A DNA stretch of 64,000 nt from Methyloglobulus sp. (GTDB taxonomy: Bacteria > Pseudomonadota > Gammaproteobacteria > Methylococcales > Methylomonadaceae): positions 1 through 64,000 of the forward strand of contig JABFQX010000002.1 of NCBI GenBank assembly GCA_013141505.1, in the 5' to 3' direction. This document shows, one piece after another, positions 18,072 through 27,611 of the stretch; the stretch's first letter is position 1, and each line of letters opens with the position of its first letter. The position numbers were made by a program, and so were the translations under genes. Below the pieces are notes generated by a model. It ran no database searches, had not been told where the DNA came from, and saw only the letters and a list, made by a program, of their open reading frames with translations.

Positions 18072-21000
18072 ATGTCAACCACCGAACTCGTTCAACTACT
18101 TGGTTTTTCACCAAAAGAGAATACATCAGGCATATTCCATAAAAAATATGCCGATGGCTATTCTATCGAAGTTGACTTTGAAAACGGGAAAATTAACTAC
18201 AGTGATTTGATTAAATTTGATGTCAAAACCACACAAAATTTTTCTCAAGCAGAAAATTGGGTGGTTTTGGAATGTGTCAATCGTTTGTTAGAAAAGGGCT
18301 ATTCACCACAGAACATCGTTCTAGAAAAAGTTTATCCTGCCGGACACGGCTTTAGCGGTAGGCTCGATATTTTAGTGATGCGTGATGACGGCATCGCGTA
18401 TTTGATGATCGAATGCAAAACTTACGGCGCTGAGTTTGACAAAGAATTCAACAAACTAAAAAAAGATGGCGGTCAACTGTTCACCTATTTTCAGCAAGAT
18501 AAAAACGCCGTTATTTTGATGCTTTACGCCTCGCACCTTAAGGGTAACGAGATTGTTTATCGCAATGAAATCATAAAAATTGAAGACGATTACCGCCAAA
18601 CCGGAAACGTCAAGGATTTTTATGAACGCTGGAACAAGCTGCCAAAAAACAACGGCGTTTTTGATGCCTGGGTACATCCTTACGATTTCCAAAGCAAAGC
18701 CTTGACGCCAAAAGGCTTAAAAGACATTAAGCAAGAAGACAGCAGTTTTATTTTCAACCAGTTTCTGGAAATTCTTCGCCACAATGTGGTTTCGGATAAG
18801 CCGAATGCCTTCAATAAAATCTTTACGCTGTTTTTGTGCAAAATTTACGATGAAAAGGCGACCAAGCCGAATGAAGAACTAGGTTTTCAATGGCTTGAAG
18901 GAAAAGACGACCACATTTCATTTCAAAAACGCCTGACTGACCTTTACAAAAAAGGCATGAAAGAATTTTTGGAAAAAGAAGTGACAGATTTGTCCGATAG
19001 CGAATTTGAAAGCAAATTTCAAGGCGTTGATGTGTCAATAAAAAAACAATTTCTCGACCAACTGACTGAAATCCGGCTCAAGAAAAACAACGAATTTGCG
19101 ATTAAGGAAGTATTTGACGATGACTCATTTCAGGAAAATGCCAAGGTCGTTAAAGAAGTCATTGAGTTGTTGCAAGGCTTCAAAATTCGTTACTCCAAAA
19201 AGCAACAATATCTTAGTGATTTTTTTGAACTGTTGTTGACGACTGGCTTAAAACAAGAATCTGGGCAATTCTTTACGCCCGTACCCATCGCCCAATTCAT
19301 TATCAAAAGCATCCCGATTGACAGACTGGTTCATGGCAAGCTGAGTAAAGGCGAAACGAATAACCTGCTGCCGACAATCATTGATTACGCGGCGGGGAGC
19401 GGACACTTTATTACCGAAAGTATGCACGAAGTTCAGCGAATTATTGACCACATAAACCCGAATGAATTTATTGATGCAACTGCGAGAAAGTTAAATACCT
19501 GGAAACAAGACCATTTCGACTGGGCTTTACAATATGTTTATGGCATCGAAAAAGATTACCGACTGGTAAAAGTCGGCAAAGTGGGTTGTTATCTGCACGG
19601 TGATGGGCTAGCAAAAATAATTCATAGCGACGGGCTAGGAAACTTCACCAAAACACCTGATTTCAAAGATCTGTTGAAGAAAACTGATAGGGATTTTCCA
19701 CAGGATAACAAGCAGTTTGATATTGTCGTTTCTAATCCGCCGTATTCGGTTTCGGCTTTCAAAAACAACGCCCGAAAGTATTACACCGAAGCGGATTTTG
19801 AGATTTACGACAAACTGACCGACCAAAGCAGCGAAATCGAATGCTTGTTTATCGAACGTACCAAGCAATTGCTCAAAGACGGTGGCATGGCGGGTATTAT
19901 TTTGCCAAGCAGCATCTTAAGCAACACAGGAATTTACACCAAAGCCCGCGAGATCATATTGCAGTATTTTGACATTGTGGCGATTGCCGAGCTTGGCAGC
20001 AATACCTTTATGGCAACGGGAACAAATACCGTTACTTTGTTTTTACGTCGCCGCAATAATTACGACAGCATTAACATTAAAGCCTCTGTTATTAAAGCGA
20101 TTGCCGACGTTAAAGATGTAACGATTAACGGCATCGAAAAGCCTTTCAGCAAATATATCGCTCACGTTTGGGAAGGTGTTTCGTTTGACGATTACGCCAC
20201 TTTGCTCAGGAAACAGCCGAGTGATGCGATCAAACAGCATGAAATCTATCAGGAATACTTAAAGAAAATCAACGCCAACACCGAAGCGGATACTTGGAAT
20301 AAAATAATCGAACTCGAAACTGAAAAGCTGTTTTATTTCATCCTAGCGTGTAAGCAAAAAATCGTCTTGGTCAAAAGCGGTGAAAAACAGGAAGAAAAAC
20401 AATTTTTAGGCTACGAATTCAGCAATCGGCGTGGCAGCGAAGGCATTCACCCGATTCAACGAAGCAAAGCAATTGATGAATGCACGCAGCTTTTTGACGC
20501 GGATGTTTTCGACAATCCTGAAAAAGCCAGTACCTATGTTTATCACGCTTTCAACGGCGACTTTGAAACGCCTATCAACGAAAAATTAGCCAAGCATATT
20601 TTTCGTGTGGATTTGGTCGATCTGTTCACCTTTGACCGTGTGGACTTCGAAAAAAATATCTCGCTTGCGGTAAAAAAAAAGATAAAAATTGAAAGTAAGT
20701 GGAAATTAAAAAACTTAGGTGATTTAGTAGAGAACTTGGATTACAAACGTATTCCATTAAATCAAAGGGAAAGAATTAAAGGCGAATTTCCTTATTATGG
20801 AGCAACAGGAATAATTGACTTCGTTGATAATTACATTTTTGATGAACCATTATTGTTAATAGGGGAAGACGGGGCAAAATGGGGAGCGAATGAAAAATCT
20901 GCTTTCATTGCAAAAGGAAAATATTGGGTTAATAACCACGCTCATGTTTTAAAGCCAAAAAGAAAGCTAATTTTTGATAAATATTTAGTAGAATTGCTCA

Positions 21001-21734
21001 ACAAAATTGATTTATCTGAGTATGTAACCGGCCTAAATGTCCCTAAACTTAATCAGGGGAATTTAAATTTAATCAAAATCCCACTTCCACCAAAAGATAT
21101 TCAAGAAAAAATAGTGGCTGAAATTGAAGTTTTAGAAACCAAAGAAGCAAAGGCTAAAAAGGAAATTGATTTACTGAAAGAAAACGTCAACTCTATAGTT
21201 TCAAACTTAAATAAATGGGAACGTATCTCAATTGATAAAATTTCAGAAAATTTAGATTACAAAAGAAGGCCAGTTACAAAAGGATATAGAGAAAAGGGAG
21301 ATATTCCTTACTATGGTGCTTCGGGAATAGTTGATTTCGTTTCAGAATATGTACTTGATGATTTTGTTTTATTAATTTCAGAAGATGGCGCAAATTTAAA
21401 AGCAAGGACACTACCTATTGCTTTTACAGCAAGTGGAAAAATTTGGGTTAATAATCACGCCCATATCTTGAAGTTTAAAGTCCTAGAAACACATAAACTC
21501 GTGGAATTATATCTGAATAGAACTGATATATCAGAGTTTATCACCGGTCAGGCACAGCCGAAACTTAGTCAAACAAACTTAAACAGAATTAAAATCCCTC
21601 TCCCAGCAACACTTGAAGAGCAACAAAAAATAGTTTCTCAAATCACCGAAATCGAAAATAAGATTGTTGAATTAGAGAGCGAAATTTCAACTATCCCTCA
21701 TCAAAAAGAATCAGTTTTAAAAAAGTATCTTTAG
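18072..21734 (+). CDS. Fused restriction-modification-specificity protein (type IIG-like), two target recognition domains
   Basis: This 1220-residue single-chain enzyme has four parts. (1) An N-terminal PD-(D/E)XK-type nuclease: GRLDILVMRDD (about residue 96) followed by LMIECKTYG. (2) A helical linker. (3) An N6-adenine methyltransferase: KQESGQFFTP, motif I DYAAGSGHF (about 436) and motif IV SNPPYSV (about 552). (4) Two HsdS-like recognition domains starting near 885 and 1057, each with LDYKR, PYYGA-GI-DFV and EDGA, separated by predicted coiled coil. No helicase motor is present, so this is not type I HsdR; the arrangement fits type IIG or type I-derived fusions. The TRD half is very A+T-rich. 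It sits between nudE and yrfG, suggesting transfer. No separate methylase or antitoxin is seen. Confidence 0.9.
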   Translation: MSTTELVQLLGFSPKENTSGIFHKKYADGYSIEVDFENGKINYSDLIKFDVKTTQNFSQAENWVVLECVNRLLEKGYSPQNIVLEKVYPAGHGFSGRLDILVMRDDGIAYLMIECKTYGAEFDKEFNKLKKDGGQLFTYFQQDKNAVILMLYASHLKGNEIVYRNEIIKIEDDYRQTGNVKDFYERWNKLPKNNGVFDAWVHPYDFQSKALTPKGLKDIKQEDSSFIFNQFLEILRHNVVSDKPNAFNKIFTLFLCKIYDEKATKPNEELGFQWLEGKDDHISFQKRLTDLYKKGMKEFLEKEVTDLSDSEFESKFQGVDVSIKKQFLDQLTEIRLKKNNEFAIKEVFDDDSFQENAKVVKEVIELLQGFKIRYSKKQQYLSDFFELLLTTGLKQESGQFFTPVPIAQFIIKSIPIDRLVHGKLSKGETNNLLPTIIDYAAGSGHFITESMHEVQRIIDHINPNEFIDATARKLNTWKQDHFDWALQYVYGIEKDYRLVKVGKVGCYLHGDGLAKIIHSDGLGNFTKTPDFKDLLKKTDRDFPQDNKQFDIVVSNPPYSVSAFKNNARKYYTEADFEIYDKLTDQSSEIECLFIERTKQLLKDGGMAGIILPSSILSNTGIYTKAREIILQYFDIVAIAELGSNTFMATGTNTVTLFLRRRNNYDSINIKASVIKAIADVKDVTINGIEKPFSKYIAHVWEGVSFDDYATLLRKQPSDAIKQHEIYQEYLKKINANTEADTWNKIIELETEKLFYFILACKQKIVLVKSGEKQEEKQFLGYEFSNRRGSEGIHPIQRSKAIDECTQLFDADVFDNPEKASTYVYHAFNGDFETPINEKLAKHIFRVDLVDLFTFDRVDFEKNISLAVKKKIKIESKWKLKNLGDLVENLDYKRIPLNQRERIKGEFPYYGATGIIDFVDNYIFDEPLLLIGEDGAKWGANEKSAFIAKGKYWVNNHAHVLKPKRKLIFDKYLVELLNKIDLSEYVTGLNVPKLNQGNLNLIKIPLPPKDIQEKIVAEIEVLETKEAKAKKEIDLLKENVNSIVSNLNKWERISIDKISENLDYKRRPVTKGYREKGDIPYYGASGIVDFVSEYVLDDFVLLISEDGANLKARTLPIAFTASGKIWVNNHAHILKFKVLETHKLVELYLNRTDISEFITGQAQPKLSQTNLNRIKIPLPATLEEQQKIVSQITEIENKIVELESEISTIPHQKESVLKKYL

Positions 21735-21743
21735 GACTTCCCC

Positions 21744-22403
21744 ATGCTTAATTGGCAAGAAATTGATACGGTATTCCTAGATATGGATGGCACGTTGTTG
21801 GATTTACGGTTTGACAATCATTTTTGGCAGGAATTTGTGCCGAAGAAGTTCGCCGAAAAACATGGTTTGACGGTCGATCATGCCAGAGCGCATCTGATGC
21901 CTAAATTTAGGAGCCAGGAAGGCAAGCTGCAATGGTATTGTCTGGATTATTGGACGGAAACCCTACAACTGGACATTGCCGCGTTGAAGGTGGAACTTGC
22001 CGATTTGATCGCCGTGTTGCCGCATGTTACTGAATTTCTAAAAAAATTGCAGGACACGCATCATCATGTGTTATTGGTGACGAACGCACACCGGAACAGT
22101 TTGTCGTTAAAAATGGAAAAAACCGGTTTAGCAGGTTATTTTGATGCCATCGTTAGTTCGCACGATTTCGGCAAACCTAAGGAAAATCCTGAGTTTTGGG
22201 TAGCCTTACAGGAAGCACATCATTTTGATAAGCAAAAAACTTTGTTGATCGACGACAGCTTGTCGGTGTTGAATTCAGCACGCCAATACGGGATTGCCCA
22301 TTTGGTGTCGGTAAGTCGCCCGGATTCGGCAATGCCCAAAAGGGAAACTTCTGATTTCCCCGCTATTGAGGATTTTCGGGAGCTAATGCCACCGGGGCTT
22401 TAG
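21744..22403 (+). CDS. yrfG: HAD-family nucleotidase YrfG-like (GMP/IMP nucleotidase)
   Basis: In this 219-residue haloacid dehalogenase-type phosphatase, motif I is FLDMDGTLLDL (two catalytic Asp), motif II is LLVTNAHRNS, motif III includes the Lys of GKPKENPEFW, and motif IV is LLIDDSLSVL. Similarity to E. coli YrfG (purine nucleotide 5'-nucleotidase) extends over the N-terminal WQEIDTVFLDMDG and the cap segment KLQWYCLDYWT. It begins 9 bases after the restriction gene stop and may be read from its transcript. It converges on rhlB and overlaps it tail to tail by 41 bases. Confidence 0.9.
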   Translation: MLNWQEIDTVFLDMDGTLLDLRFDNHFWQEFVPKKFAEKHGLTVDHARAHLMPKFRSQEGKLQWYCLDYWTETLQLDIAALKVELADLIAVLPHVTEFLKKLQDTHHHVLLVTNAHRNSLSLKMEKTGLAGYFDAIVSSHDFGKPKENPEFWVALQEAHHFDKQKTLLIDDSLSVLNSARQYGIAHLVSVSRPDSAMPKRETSDFPAIEDFRELMPPGL

Positions 22404-23727
22404 GCTTACGGTTTTGGCTGTGCGGAGGGCGTTTAGGATGCTGGTTTGGCCTGAATTCTTTTGGCTTTCGCTCCGGCTTGATAACGTCAACCAATAATTC
22501 TTTGGGAATTGCGCTGACCGGGATTTTCTGGCCGATGTATTCCTCAATATCGGGCATGGAATAGGCATAGTCTTCGCAGATAAAACTGATAGCTTCGCCA
22601 CTTGCACCAAAACGTGCGGTGCGGCCAATTCTATGTACATAATCTTCCACGTCTTGTGGCAGGTCGTAATTGAAAACATGGCTTACGTCAGGGATATGCA
22701 AGCCACGAGCGGCAACATCGGTGGCAATCAACAGGGCAATTTCATTTTCCTGGAAACTGGCCAACAACTTTTGACGCTTTTCCTGAGGGACATCGCCACT
22801 TAAGGCGGCAGTTTTGTAGCCGTTGGCGTTGAGCGTGGCATCCAGTTCTTCCGCACAGCGTTTGGTGTTGACGAAGATGATGCTGCGTTGCGGTTGCGCG
22901 TGCTTCAATATACCCAGCAACAGCGGTATTTTTTGGTCGTTTGCTGGGCAATAAGCACTTTGCTTGATGGCTTTGGAAGTGACTTCTTCTGTTTCAATTT
23001 TGACCAAGACCGGATTGTTCATGTGCTCATAAGCCAGCTCCGTCACTTTGTACGATAAAGTCGCCGAAAACAACATGTTCAGGCGTTGTTCCGGCGGCGG
23101 CATACGGCGCAGCAAAAAGCGGATATCTTTGATGAAACCCAGATCAAACATGCGGTCGGCTTCATCCATCACGGTCACTTTGACATGATCGAGAGAAAAC
23201 GCGTTTTGCCGGTAGAAGTCAATGATACGTCCTGGTGTGCCGATGATGATATCGACATTGGTTTTTATCTTGGTCAGTTGCTTTTGGTAATCCGTGCCGC
23301 CGTAAATCAATGCAAAAGATAAATTAAGCCGCTTGCTCAACAGCAACGCATCTTTATGAATCTGAATGGCAAGTTCCCGTGTTGGCGCAAGAATGATAGC
23401 CCTTGGATATTTTTTGACTTTTACTTTAACGGGTTTGTTGATAATTTTTTCAACCACTTCATCATCGTCGTGATCGGTATCTTCATCGTCATCCCAATCA
23501 CTTTCATCATTGATAAGAAATTGAAAAGTCGCCAGCAAAAAAGCGGCGGTTTTGCCGGTACCGGTTTGCGCTTGGCCGGCAACATCTTTGCCACGTAGCG
23601 CCAAAGGTAGGGTTTTGTCCTGGATCGGCGTGCATTGCACGAAACCGGCATCCGTTAATCCCAACAATATTAAGTCGGACAACTCAAGGTTGCTGAAGCG
23701 CGTTTTTGTTAAATGGTCATCATTCAT
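22363..23727 (-). CDS. rhlB: ATP-dependent RNA helicase RhlB
   Basis: This 454-residue DEAD-box helicase of the RhlB type acts with the RNA degradosome. Motifs in order are: N-terminal FSNLELSDLI, Q motif FVQCTPIQ, motif I AQTGTGKT, Ia PTRELAIQ, II DEAD, III SAT, V ATDVAARGLHI and VI HRIGRTARFG. Between motifs I and Ia lies an acidic insertion (DWDDDEDTDHDDDEVVE) followed by a Lys/Val stretch, longer than usual and unlike E. coli RhlB. The basic C-terminal tail (PKEFRPNQHPKRPPHS) is typical and may bind RNA. It is divergent from trxA-rho, a common gammaproteobacterial arrangement. It overlaps yrfG by 41 bases at the 3' end. Confidence 0.95.
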   Translation of the reverse strand: MNDDHLTKTRFSNLELSDLILLGLTDAGFVQCTPIQDKTLPLALRGKDVAGQAQTGTGKTAAFLLATFQFLINDESDWDDDEDTDHDDDEVVEKIINKPVKVKVKKYPRAIILAPTRELAIQIHKDALLLSKRLNLSFALIYGGTDYQKQLTKIKTNVDIIIGTPGRIIDFYRQNAFSLDHVKVTVMDEADRMFDLGFIKDIRFLLRRMPPPEQRLNMLFSATLSYKVTELAYEHMNNPVLVKIETEEVTSKAIKQSAYCPANDQKIPLLLGILKHAQPQRSIIFVNTKRCAEELDATLNANGYKTAALSGDVPQEKRQKLLASFQENEIALLIATDVAARGLHIPDVSHVFNYDLPQDVEDYVHRIGRTARFGASGEAISFICEDYAYSMPDIEEYIGQKIPVSAIPKELLVDVIKPERKPKEFRPNQHPKRPPHSQNRKPKAPVALAPENPQ

Positions 23728-23770
23728 AAGTTAATAGGATACCGTAAAAATCGGTTGCGCTGAAAATTGA

Positions 23771-23799
23771 TTGACTAGCTGGTTTATCCCCCCTATAGT
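23771..23799 (+). promoter_or_regulatory. Sigma-70 promoter of trxA
   Basis: TTGACT (23771-23776) and TATAGT (23794-23799) are separated by exactly 17 bases, a near-consensus housekeeping promoter. Transcription would begin about 23806, giving a short leader with GGAGA before the GTG start of trxA. The spacer carries a C-run. No other start in the rhlB-trxA gap looks as good. Confidence 0.75.
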
Positions 23800-23826
23800 T
23801 TGCATTTTATTTGTTGGAGAAACAAT

Positions 23827-24156
23827 GTGAGCGACCTAGTCCTTCATGTCAGTGATAGTGATTTTAATGAGACCGTTATTAAAGCCAGCAACCCGGTGCT
23901 GGTTGATTATTGGGCAGAATGGTGTGGTCCTTGCAAAATGATCGGGCCCATTCTCGATGAAATAGCCAAAGATTACGAAGGTAAACTGACGGTAGTTAAG
24001 TTAAACATTGATGACAATCCGGCAACTCCGCAACATTACGGTGTTCGTGGCATTCCAACGCTAATGATGTTTGTTGACGGCGAAGTGGAAGGCACCAAAG
24101 TAGGCGCATTAACAAAATCCCAGCTGGCTACTTTTATTGACGGCTACTTAAAATAG
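23827..24156 (+). CDS. trxA: Thioredoxin 1
   Basis: This 109-residue thioredoxin has active site [10 protein letters not shown], the cis-Pro loop [11 protein letters not shown], and the usual compact length. The ORF track begins at 23800, but that would add an unrelated nine-residue extension. The GTG at 23827 follows GGAGAAACAAT, and the [13 protein letters not shown]-terminus matches the family, so GTG is chosen. It reduces disulfides of ribonucleotide reductase and other proteins. It lies upstream of rho with a near-consensus promoter in front, as in many gammaproteobacteria. Confidence 0.96.
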   Translation: MSDLVLHVSDSDFNETVIKASNPVLVDYWAEWCGPCKMIGPILDEIAKDYEGKLTVVKLNIDDNPATPQHYGVRGIPTLMMFVDGEVEGTKVGALTKSQLATFIDGYLK

Positions 24157-24168
24157 TAGGCATACCGC

Positions 24169-24205
24169 AGTTAGACCCGTTGCAAAAAATTAGACGGGTC
24201 TAACT
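24169..24205 (+). promoter_or_regulatory. Perfect 12-bp hairpin in the trxA-rho intergenic leader
   Basis: agttagacccgt (24169-24180) and acgggtctaact (24194-24205) are exact reverse complements around a 13-base A-rich loop. No T-run follows, so it is not a classical intrinsic terminator. It may be a 3' stabilising stem of trxA mRNA, a weak attenuator, or part of the rho leader. rho is autoregulated by Rho-dependent termination in its leader in E. coli; whether that holds here cannot be read from the sequence. Confidence 0.6.
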
Positions 24206-24342
24206 ACTTGAGTTATACTGCGTCTGCGTGAAGACCTCGCGCAATTCCATATTACCATCCGATAGACCACATCATCCCTGAATCCTAACCTCGTTTTACC
24301 GCGTGCAAGCGTGTAAGTGAATCCCTTCGACAATCTCTTCCT

Positions 24343-25599
24343 ATGAACCTGACCGAATTAAAACAAAAACAAATATTTGAAGTTATAGAAATAGCTGAGT
24401 CTCTTGGACTTGAAAATGTTGCCCGATCACGAAAACAAGATTTAATATTTGCCATCCTTAAAAAGCAGGCTAAAGCAGGCGACGATATTTCTGGCGATGG
24501 GGTGTTGGAAATTTTACAGGATGGTTTCGGGTTCTTAAGGACTCCTGGCTGCTCCTATCTGGCAGGCCCAGACGACATCTATGTCTCCCCAAGCCAAATC
24601 AGGCGATTTTCGCTGAAGACAGGCGATACCATCAGCGGCAAGATCAGGCCACCGAAAGATACGGAACGCTACTTTGCCATGCTTAAAGTTGATCAAATCA
24701 ATTTCGAGCCACCGGAAAACACCAAAAACAAAATCAATTTTTCAAACCTCACACCTTTATTTGCCAAACAGCGTTTTGTGCTTGAACGCGGCAATGGCAC
24801 CAGTGAGGATTTAACAGGACGGATCATCGACCTGATCGCACCCATCGGCAAAGGCCAGCGTGGATTGATTGTATCGCCACCTAAAGCCGGTAAGACCATG
24901 ATCCTCCAGAGCATGGCGCAGGCAATTGCCGACCAGAATCCAGAATGCTACCTTATCGTATTATTGATTGACGAACGTCCCGAAGAAGTTACCGAAATGG
25001 AACGCTGTGTCCGTGGCGAAGTGATTTCCAGCACGTTTGACGAGCCGGCAACACGGCATGTGCAAGTCGCCGAAATGGTAATCGAAAAAGCGCGTCGTCT
25101 GGTCGAACATAAACACGATGTGGTTATTTTGTTAGACTCAATAACCCGCTTGGCAAGGGCATATAATACTGTCGTTCCTTCATCGGGCAAAATCCTGACG
25201 GGCGGTGTTGATGCCAATGCTCTTGAAAAGCCGAAGCGATTCTTTGGTGCTGCACGTAACATCGAAGAGGGTGGCAGTTTAACTATCATAGCGACTGCTC
25301 TGGTCGATACCGGTTCCAGGATGGACGAAGTAATTTACGAAGAATTTAAAGGCACAGGCAATATGGAGTTGCATTTGGATCGCAAGATTGCCGAAAAACG
25401 GATTTACCCTGCCATCAACATCAACCGTTCCGGTACCCGCCGGGAAGAATATCTGGTTGATGCGGAAACCCTGCAAAAAACCTGGATCTTACGCAAGATA
25501 CTTCAGCCAATGGATGAAACCGCTGCGTCCGAATTCTTGATCGGTAAGCTCAAAGATTTCAAGACCAACGCGGAATTTTTTGATTCCATGAAACGGTAG
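24343..25599 (+). CDS. rho: Transcription termination factor Rho
   Basis: This 418-residue hexameric RNA-dependent ATPase/helicase has an N-terminal Rho_N helical domain (MNLTELKQK), then the cold-shock-like primary RNA-binding site with GFGFLR and [10 protein letters not shown]. The ATPase core has P-loop PPKAGKTM, Walker [16 protein letters not shown], the Q-loop region ([15 protein letters not shown]) and the R-loop segment. Length matches E. coli Rho (419). It sits downstream of trxA with a 186-base leader. uppP follows 28 bases later and may be partly co-transcribed. Confidence 0.98.
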   Translation: MNLTELKQKQIFEVIEIAESLGLENVARSRKQDLIFAILKKQAKAGDDISGDGVLEILQDGFGFLRTPGCSYLAGPDDIYVSPSQIRRFSLKTGDTISGKIRPPKDTERYFAMLKVDQINFEPPENTKNKINFSNLTPLFAKQRFVLERGNGTSEDLTGRIIDLIAPIGKGQRGLIVSPPKAGKTMILQSMAQAIADQNPECYLIVLLIDERPEEVTEMERCVRGEVISSTFDEPATRHVQVAEMVIEKARRLVEHKHDVVILLDSITRLARAYNTVVPSSGKILTGGVDANALEKPKRFFGAARNIEEGGSLTIIATALVDTGSRMDEVIYEEFKGTGNMELHLDRKIAEKRIYPAININRSGTRREEYLVDAETLQKTWILRKILQPMDETAASEFLIGKLKDFKTNAEFFDSMKR

Positions 25600-25627
25600 T
25601 CCTCGTTATTTATTCTTTCGGTTGATC

Positions 25628-26458
25628 ATGTCCGATTTATACTTACTCTTGCCCGCCGTCATTCTCGGCATTGTTGAAGGCTTGACTGAATTTTTGCCGG
25701 TATCTTCCACAGGCCATCTCATCCTAGCTGGACAATTATTGGGTTTTAATGATGACAAAGGCAAGGTCTTTGAAATTGTCATTCAATTTGCAGCAATCTT
25801 GGCTGTCGTCTGGGAATATCGCTCACGCCTTGGTCATACGTTAATTAGCCTGAGTAAAGAACGAACGTCCCAACGTTTAGCAGTAAACCTGATTGTTGCA
25901 TTCTTGCCGTCTGCCATCTTGGGCTTTTTATTTTTAAAGCAAATCAAGGCGTATATGTTCAATCCGATAGTGGTTGCTACGGCGTTTATTATCGGTGGCC
26001 TATTAATTTTATGGGTTGAGCGTCGGCAACATACCGTTCATGCGGAAACTATTGATGACATGACCTGGAAAGATGCACTCAAAGTCGGTTTTGCCCAAGT
26101 TTTGGCAATGATTTTTCCAGGCACGTCTCGTTCCGGCGCTACGATTATCTGTGGGCTGTTTTTTGGTCTCTCCCGTATAGCGGTTGCAGAATTCTCATTT
26201 TTCCTCGCCATTCCCACCATGTTTGCGGCAACACTTTATGATGTCTATAAAAACCGCGACTTATTCAGCATGGCTGATCTTAGCCTATTCGCGGTGGGCA
26301 GCGTCGTGTCCTTTATCAGTGCTTTCCTTGCGGTACGTGGTTTGATCCGCTTTATTAGCCGACATGATTTCACTGTTTTCGCGTGGTATCGCATTGCTTT
26401 CGGCATACTCGTACTGACCTCCGCACAAATGGGCTGGGTAGATTGGCACAACCAGTAA
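25628..26458 (+). CDS. uppP: Undecaprenyl-diphosphatase (BacA/UppP)
   Basis: This polytopic inner-membrane phosphatase recycles undecaprenyl pyrophosphate to the monophosphate lipid carrier for peptidoglycan and O-antigen synthesis. The two signature blocks are present: [14 protein letters not shown] near the N-terminus and [11 protein letters not shown] in the second half. At least seven hydrophobic segments are visible. The ORF track opens at a TTG at 25622, but the ATG at 25628 ([10 protein letters not shown]) is more likely (276 aa). It is a natural partner of the surface polysaccharide cluster in this window but not linked to it. Confidence 0.96.
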   Translation: MSDLYLLLPAVILGIVEGLTEFLPVSSTGHLILAGQLLGFNDDKGKVFEIVIQFAAILAVVWEYRSRLGHTLISLSKERTSQRLAVNLIVAFLPSAILGFLFLKQIKAYMFNPIVVATAFIIGGLLILWVERRQHTVHAETIDDMTWKDALKVGFAQVLAMIFPGTSRSGATIICGLFFGLSRIAVAEFSFFLAIPTMFAATLYDVYKNRDLFSMADLSLFAVGSVVSFISAFLAVRGLIRFISRHDFTVFAWYRIAFGILVLTSAQMGWVDWHNQ

Positions 26459-26535
26459 CTGATTGAAAAAAAGTTACAAAATCAATATACTTAAGATCAA
26501 CTTAAAACCTTAAAGTGGCTGGGCTGAGTCCCTGT

Positions 26536-27075
26536 ATGAAACACATCGGCAAAAGATTATTTATCATTCTTATTTCAAGCCAACTTATCGCCAGTTGCAG
26601 CAATAACCCCGTCCAGACGGAATCTGTCGTAACCGAACCAAAAGTAGAAGCCAGTACCCCAGCCAAAGAAATTTTGATCAATAACGGGCGTTTTGACAAG
26701 CCTTATACCTCGCTGGGGCAAATCGAATATACACTGAAAAGCCCTACGCCAGCCGATCAATCCGAACTACGAAGCCAAGCAATAGATTCCTTAAAAAAGG
26801 AAGCCTTCCTTAGATATGGCGAGAAAGTTGATGCCATAATTGACACCAAAGTACAGGAAAGCCTGGAATCAGGCGAAAATCCCGTCGCTGTTACCAGTGT
26901 GCAAGGAACCGCCGTTTCCTTTGCCCCGGAGAAAGAAAAGCTGGAAAAACGCAAATCAACCCGCAAAGTACATCATAAAAAGCATAAGGCAAAAAAAACA
27001 GCCTGGAAAAAGCAGAGCGTTAAAAAAGTCACGACAGAACAAACAAAAATTACGCCGACAGAAATGCTTAAGTAA
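26536..27075 (+). CDS. Putative lipoprotein with YbjQ-like central region and Lys-rich tail
   Basis: The ATG at 26536 (179 aa) directly starts a lipoprotein signal peptide (KHIGKRLFIILISSQLIASC), with lipobox LIAS-C and Ser/Asn after the Cys, so it is preferred over the ORF-track start at 26515. The mature part has YTSLGQIEYTLKSP and LRYGEKVDAIIDTKVQES, reminiscent of small heavy-metal-binding/YbjQ-type folds in which a repeated Gly-Ala-Asp loop precedes a beta-strand; this is a loose impression. The C-terminal 45 residues are Lys/Arg/His-rich (KSTRKVHHKKHKAKK), which may bind polyanions such as peptidoglycan or LPS. No operon partner; 77 bases after uppP. Confidence 0.75.
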   Translation: MKHIGKRLFIILISSQLIASCSNNPVQTESVVTEPKVEASTPAKEILINNGRFDKPYTSLGQIEYTLKSPTPADQSELRSQAIDSLKKEAFLRYGEKVDAIIDTKVQESLESGENPVAVTSVQGTAVSFAPEKEKLEKRKSTRKVHHKKHKAKKTAWKKQSVKKVTTEQTKITPTEMLK

Positions 27076-27453
27076 GCTGATTTTTAATCAAACGCCATTA
27101 AAACTGGCAATAACGACCTGATTGATTTGACTAAGGCATTAATAATGCCAAAAAATCCATATTGTTACTTTCTCCAAAGGGAGAGAGGGCTAGAGTGAGA
27201 GGATTTATTTAAAAATTTTTTGGTAAAAACTTTCGATCACCACCACAAACCCTTTTTGCTGACGTAATCAAAAGGTTTTGAAATAAAGCTAGTTTCTAAA
27301 TGCCACTCAATCTTACCTATCAACGCTTGCAGTACATATAAGTCACAGTCAATTTGGTTGATCTAACCAAAATTTTGCCTAGTATCATTCAGGCGAACCT
27401 ACAAGCAAAAAATCCTGTTAAAACCATTTAAGACCTATAAACCGCAATGTCAA
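27076..27453. other. Non-coding stretch upstream of the candidate sigma-54 RNA, with a REP-like element
   Basis: No credible ORF is seen. At 27168-27203 there is ctttctccaaagggagagag followed by ggctagagtgagagga, a form of the 'ctctcc...ggagagggctagggtgagg' repeat common in proteobacterial intergenic DNA. At 27135-27149 a small hairpin (ggcatt-aat-aatgcc) occurs without a T-run. The remainder is A+T-rich and featureless to me. Confidence 0.5.
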
Positions 27454-27600
27454 GACAAATATTGTCACATATGGCAATTTTTGGGTATTCGTCATGTTCA
27501 AGCCACGTTGATTCTTACACAATGAAAAACAATTAAGCATATGTTTTTAAACAAGAAATAAAATATTATTTGTTTAACATAAAATTGGCATCATAAGTGC
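27454..27600 (+). promoter_or_regulatory. Candidate sigma-54 promoter with an upstream palindrome
   Basis: ttggcatcataagtgctttt (27585-27604) places GG (27587-27588) exactly 12 bases before GC (27599-27600), the defining -24/-12 spacing of sigma-54 promoters; the match to TGGCAC-N5-TTGCW is good at -24 and has a T-to-G change in the -12 element. About 120 bases upstream the palindrome gacaa-ata-ttgtc (27454-27466) is at a normal enhancer distance. A sigma-70 reading (TTGGCA, 16-base spacer, TATTAC) is also possible. It lies immediately before a short terminator-ended transcript. Confidence 0.5.
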
Positions 27601-27611
27601 TTTTAGTATTA

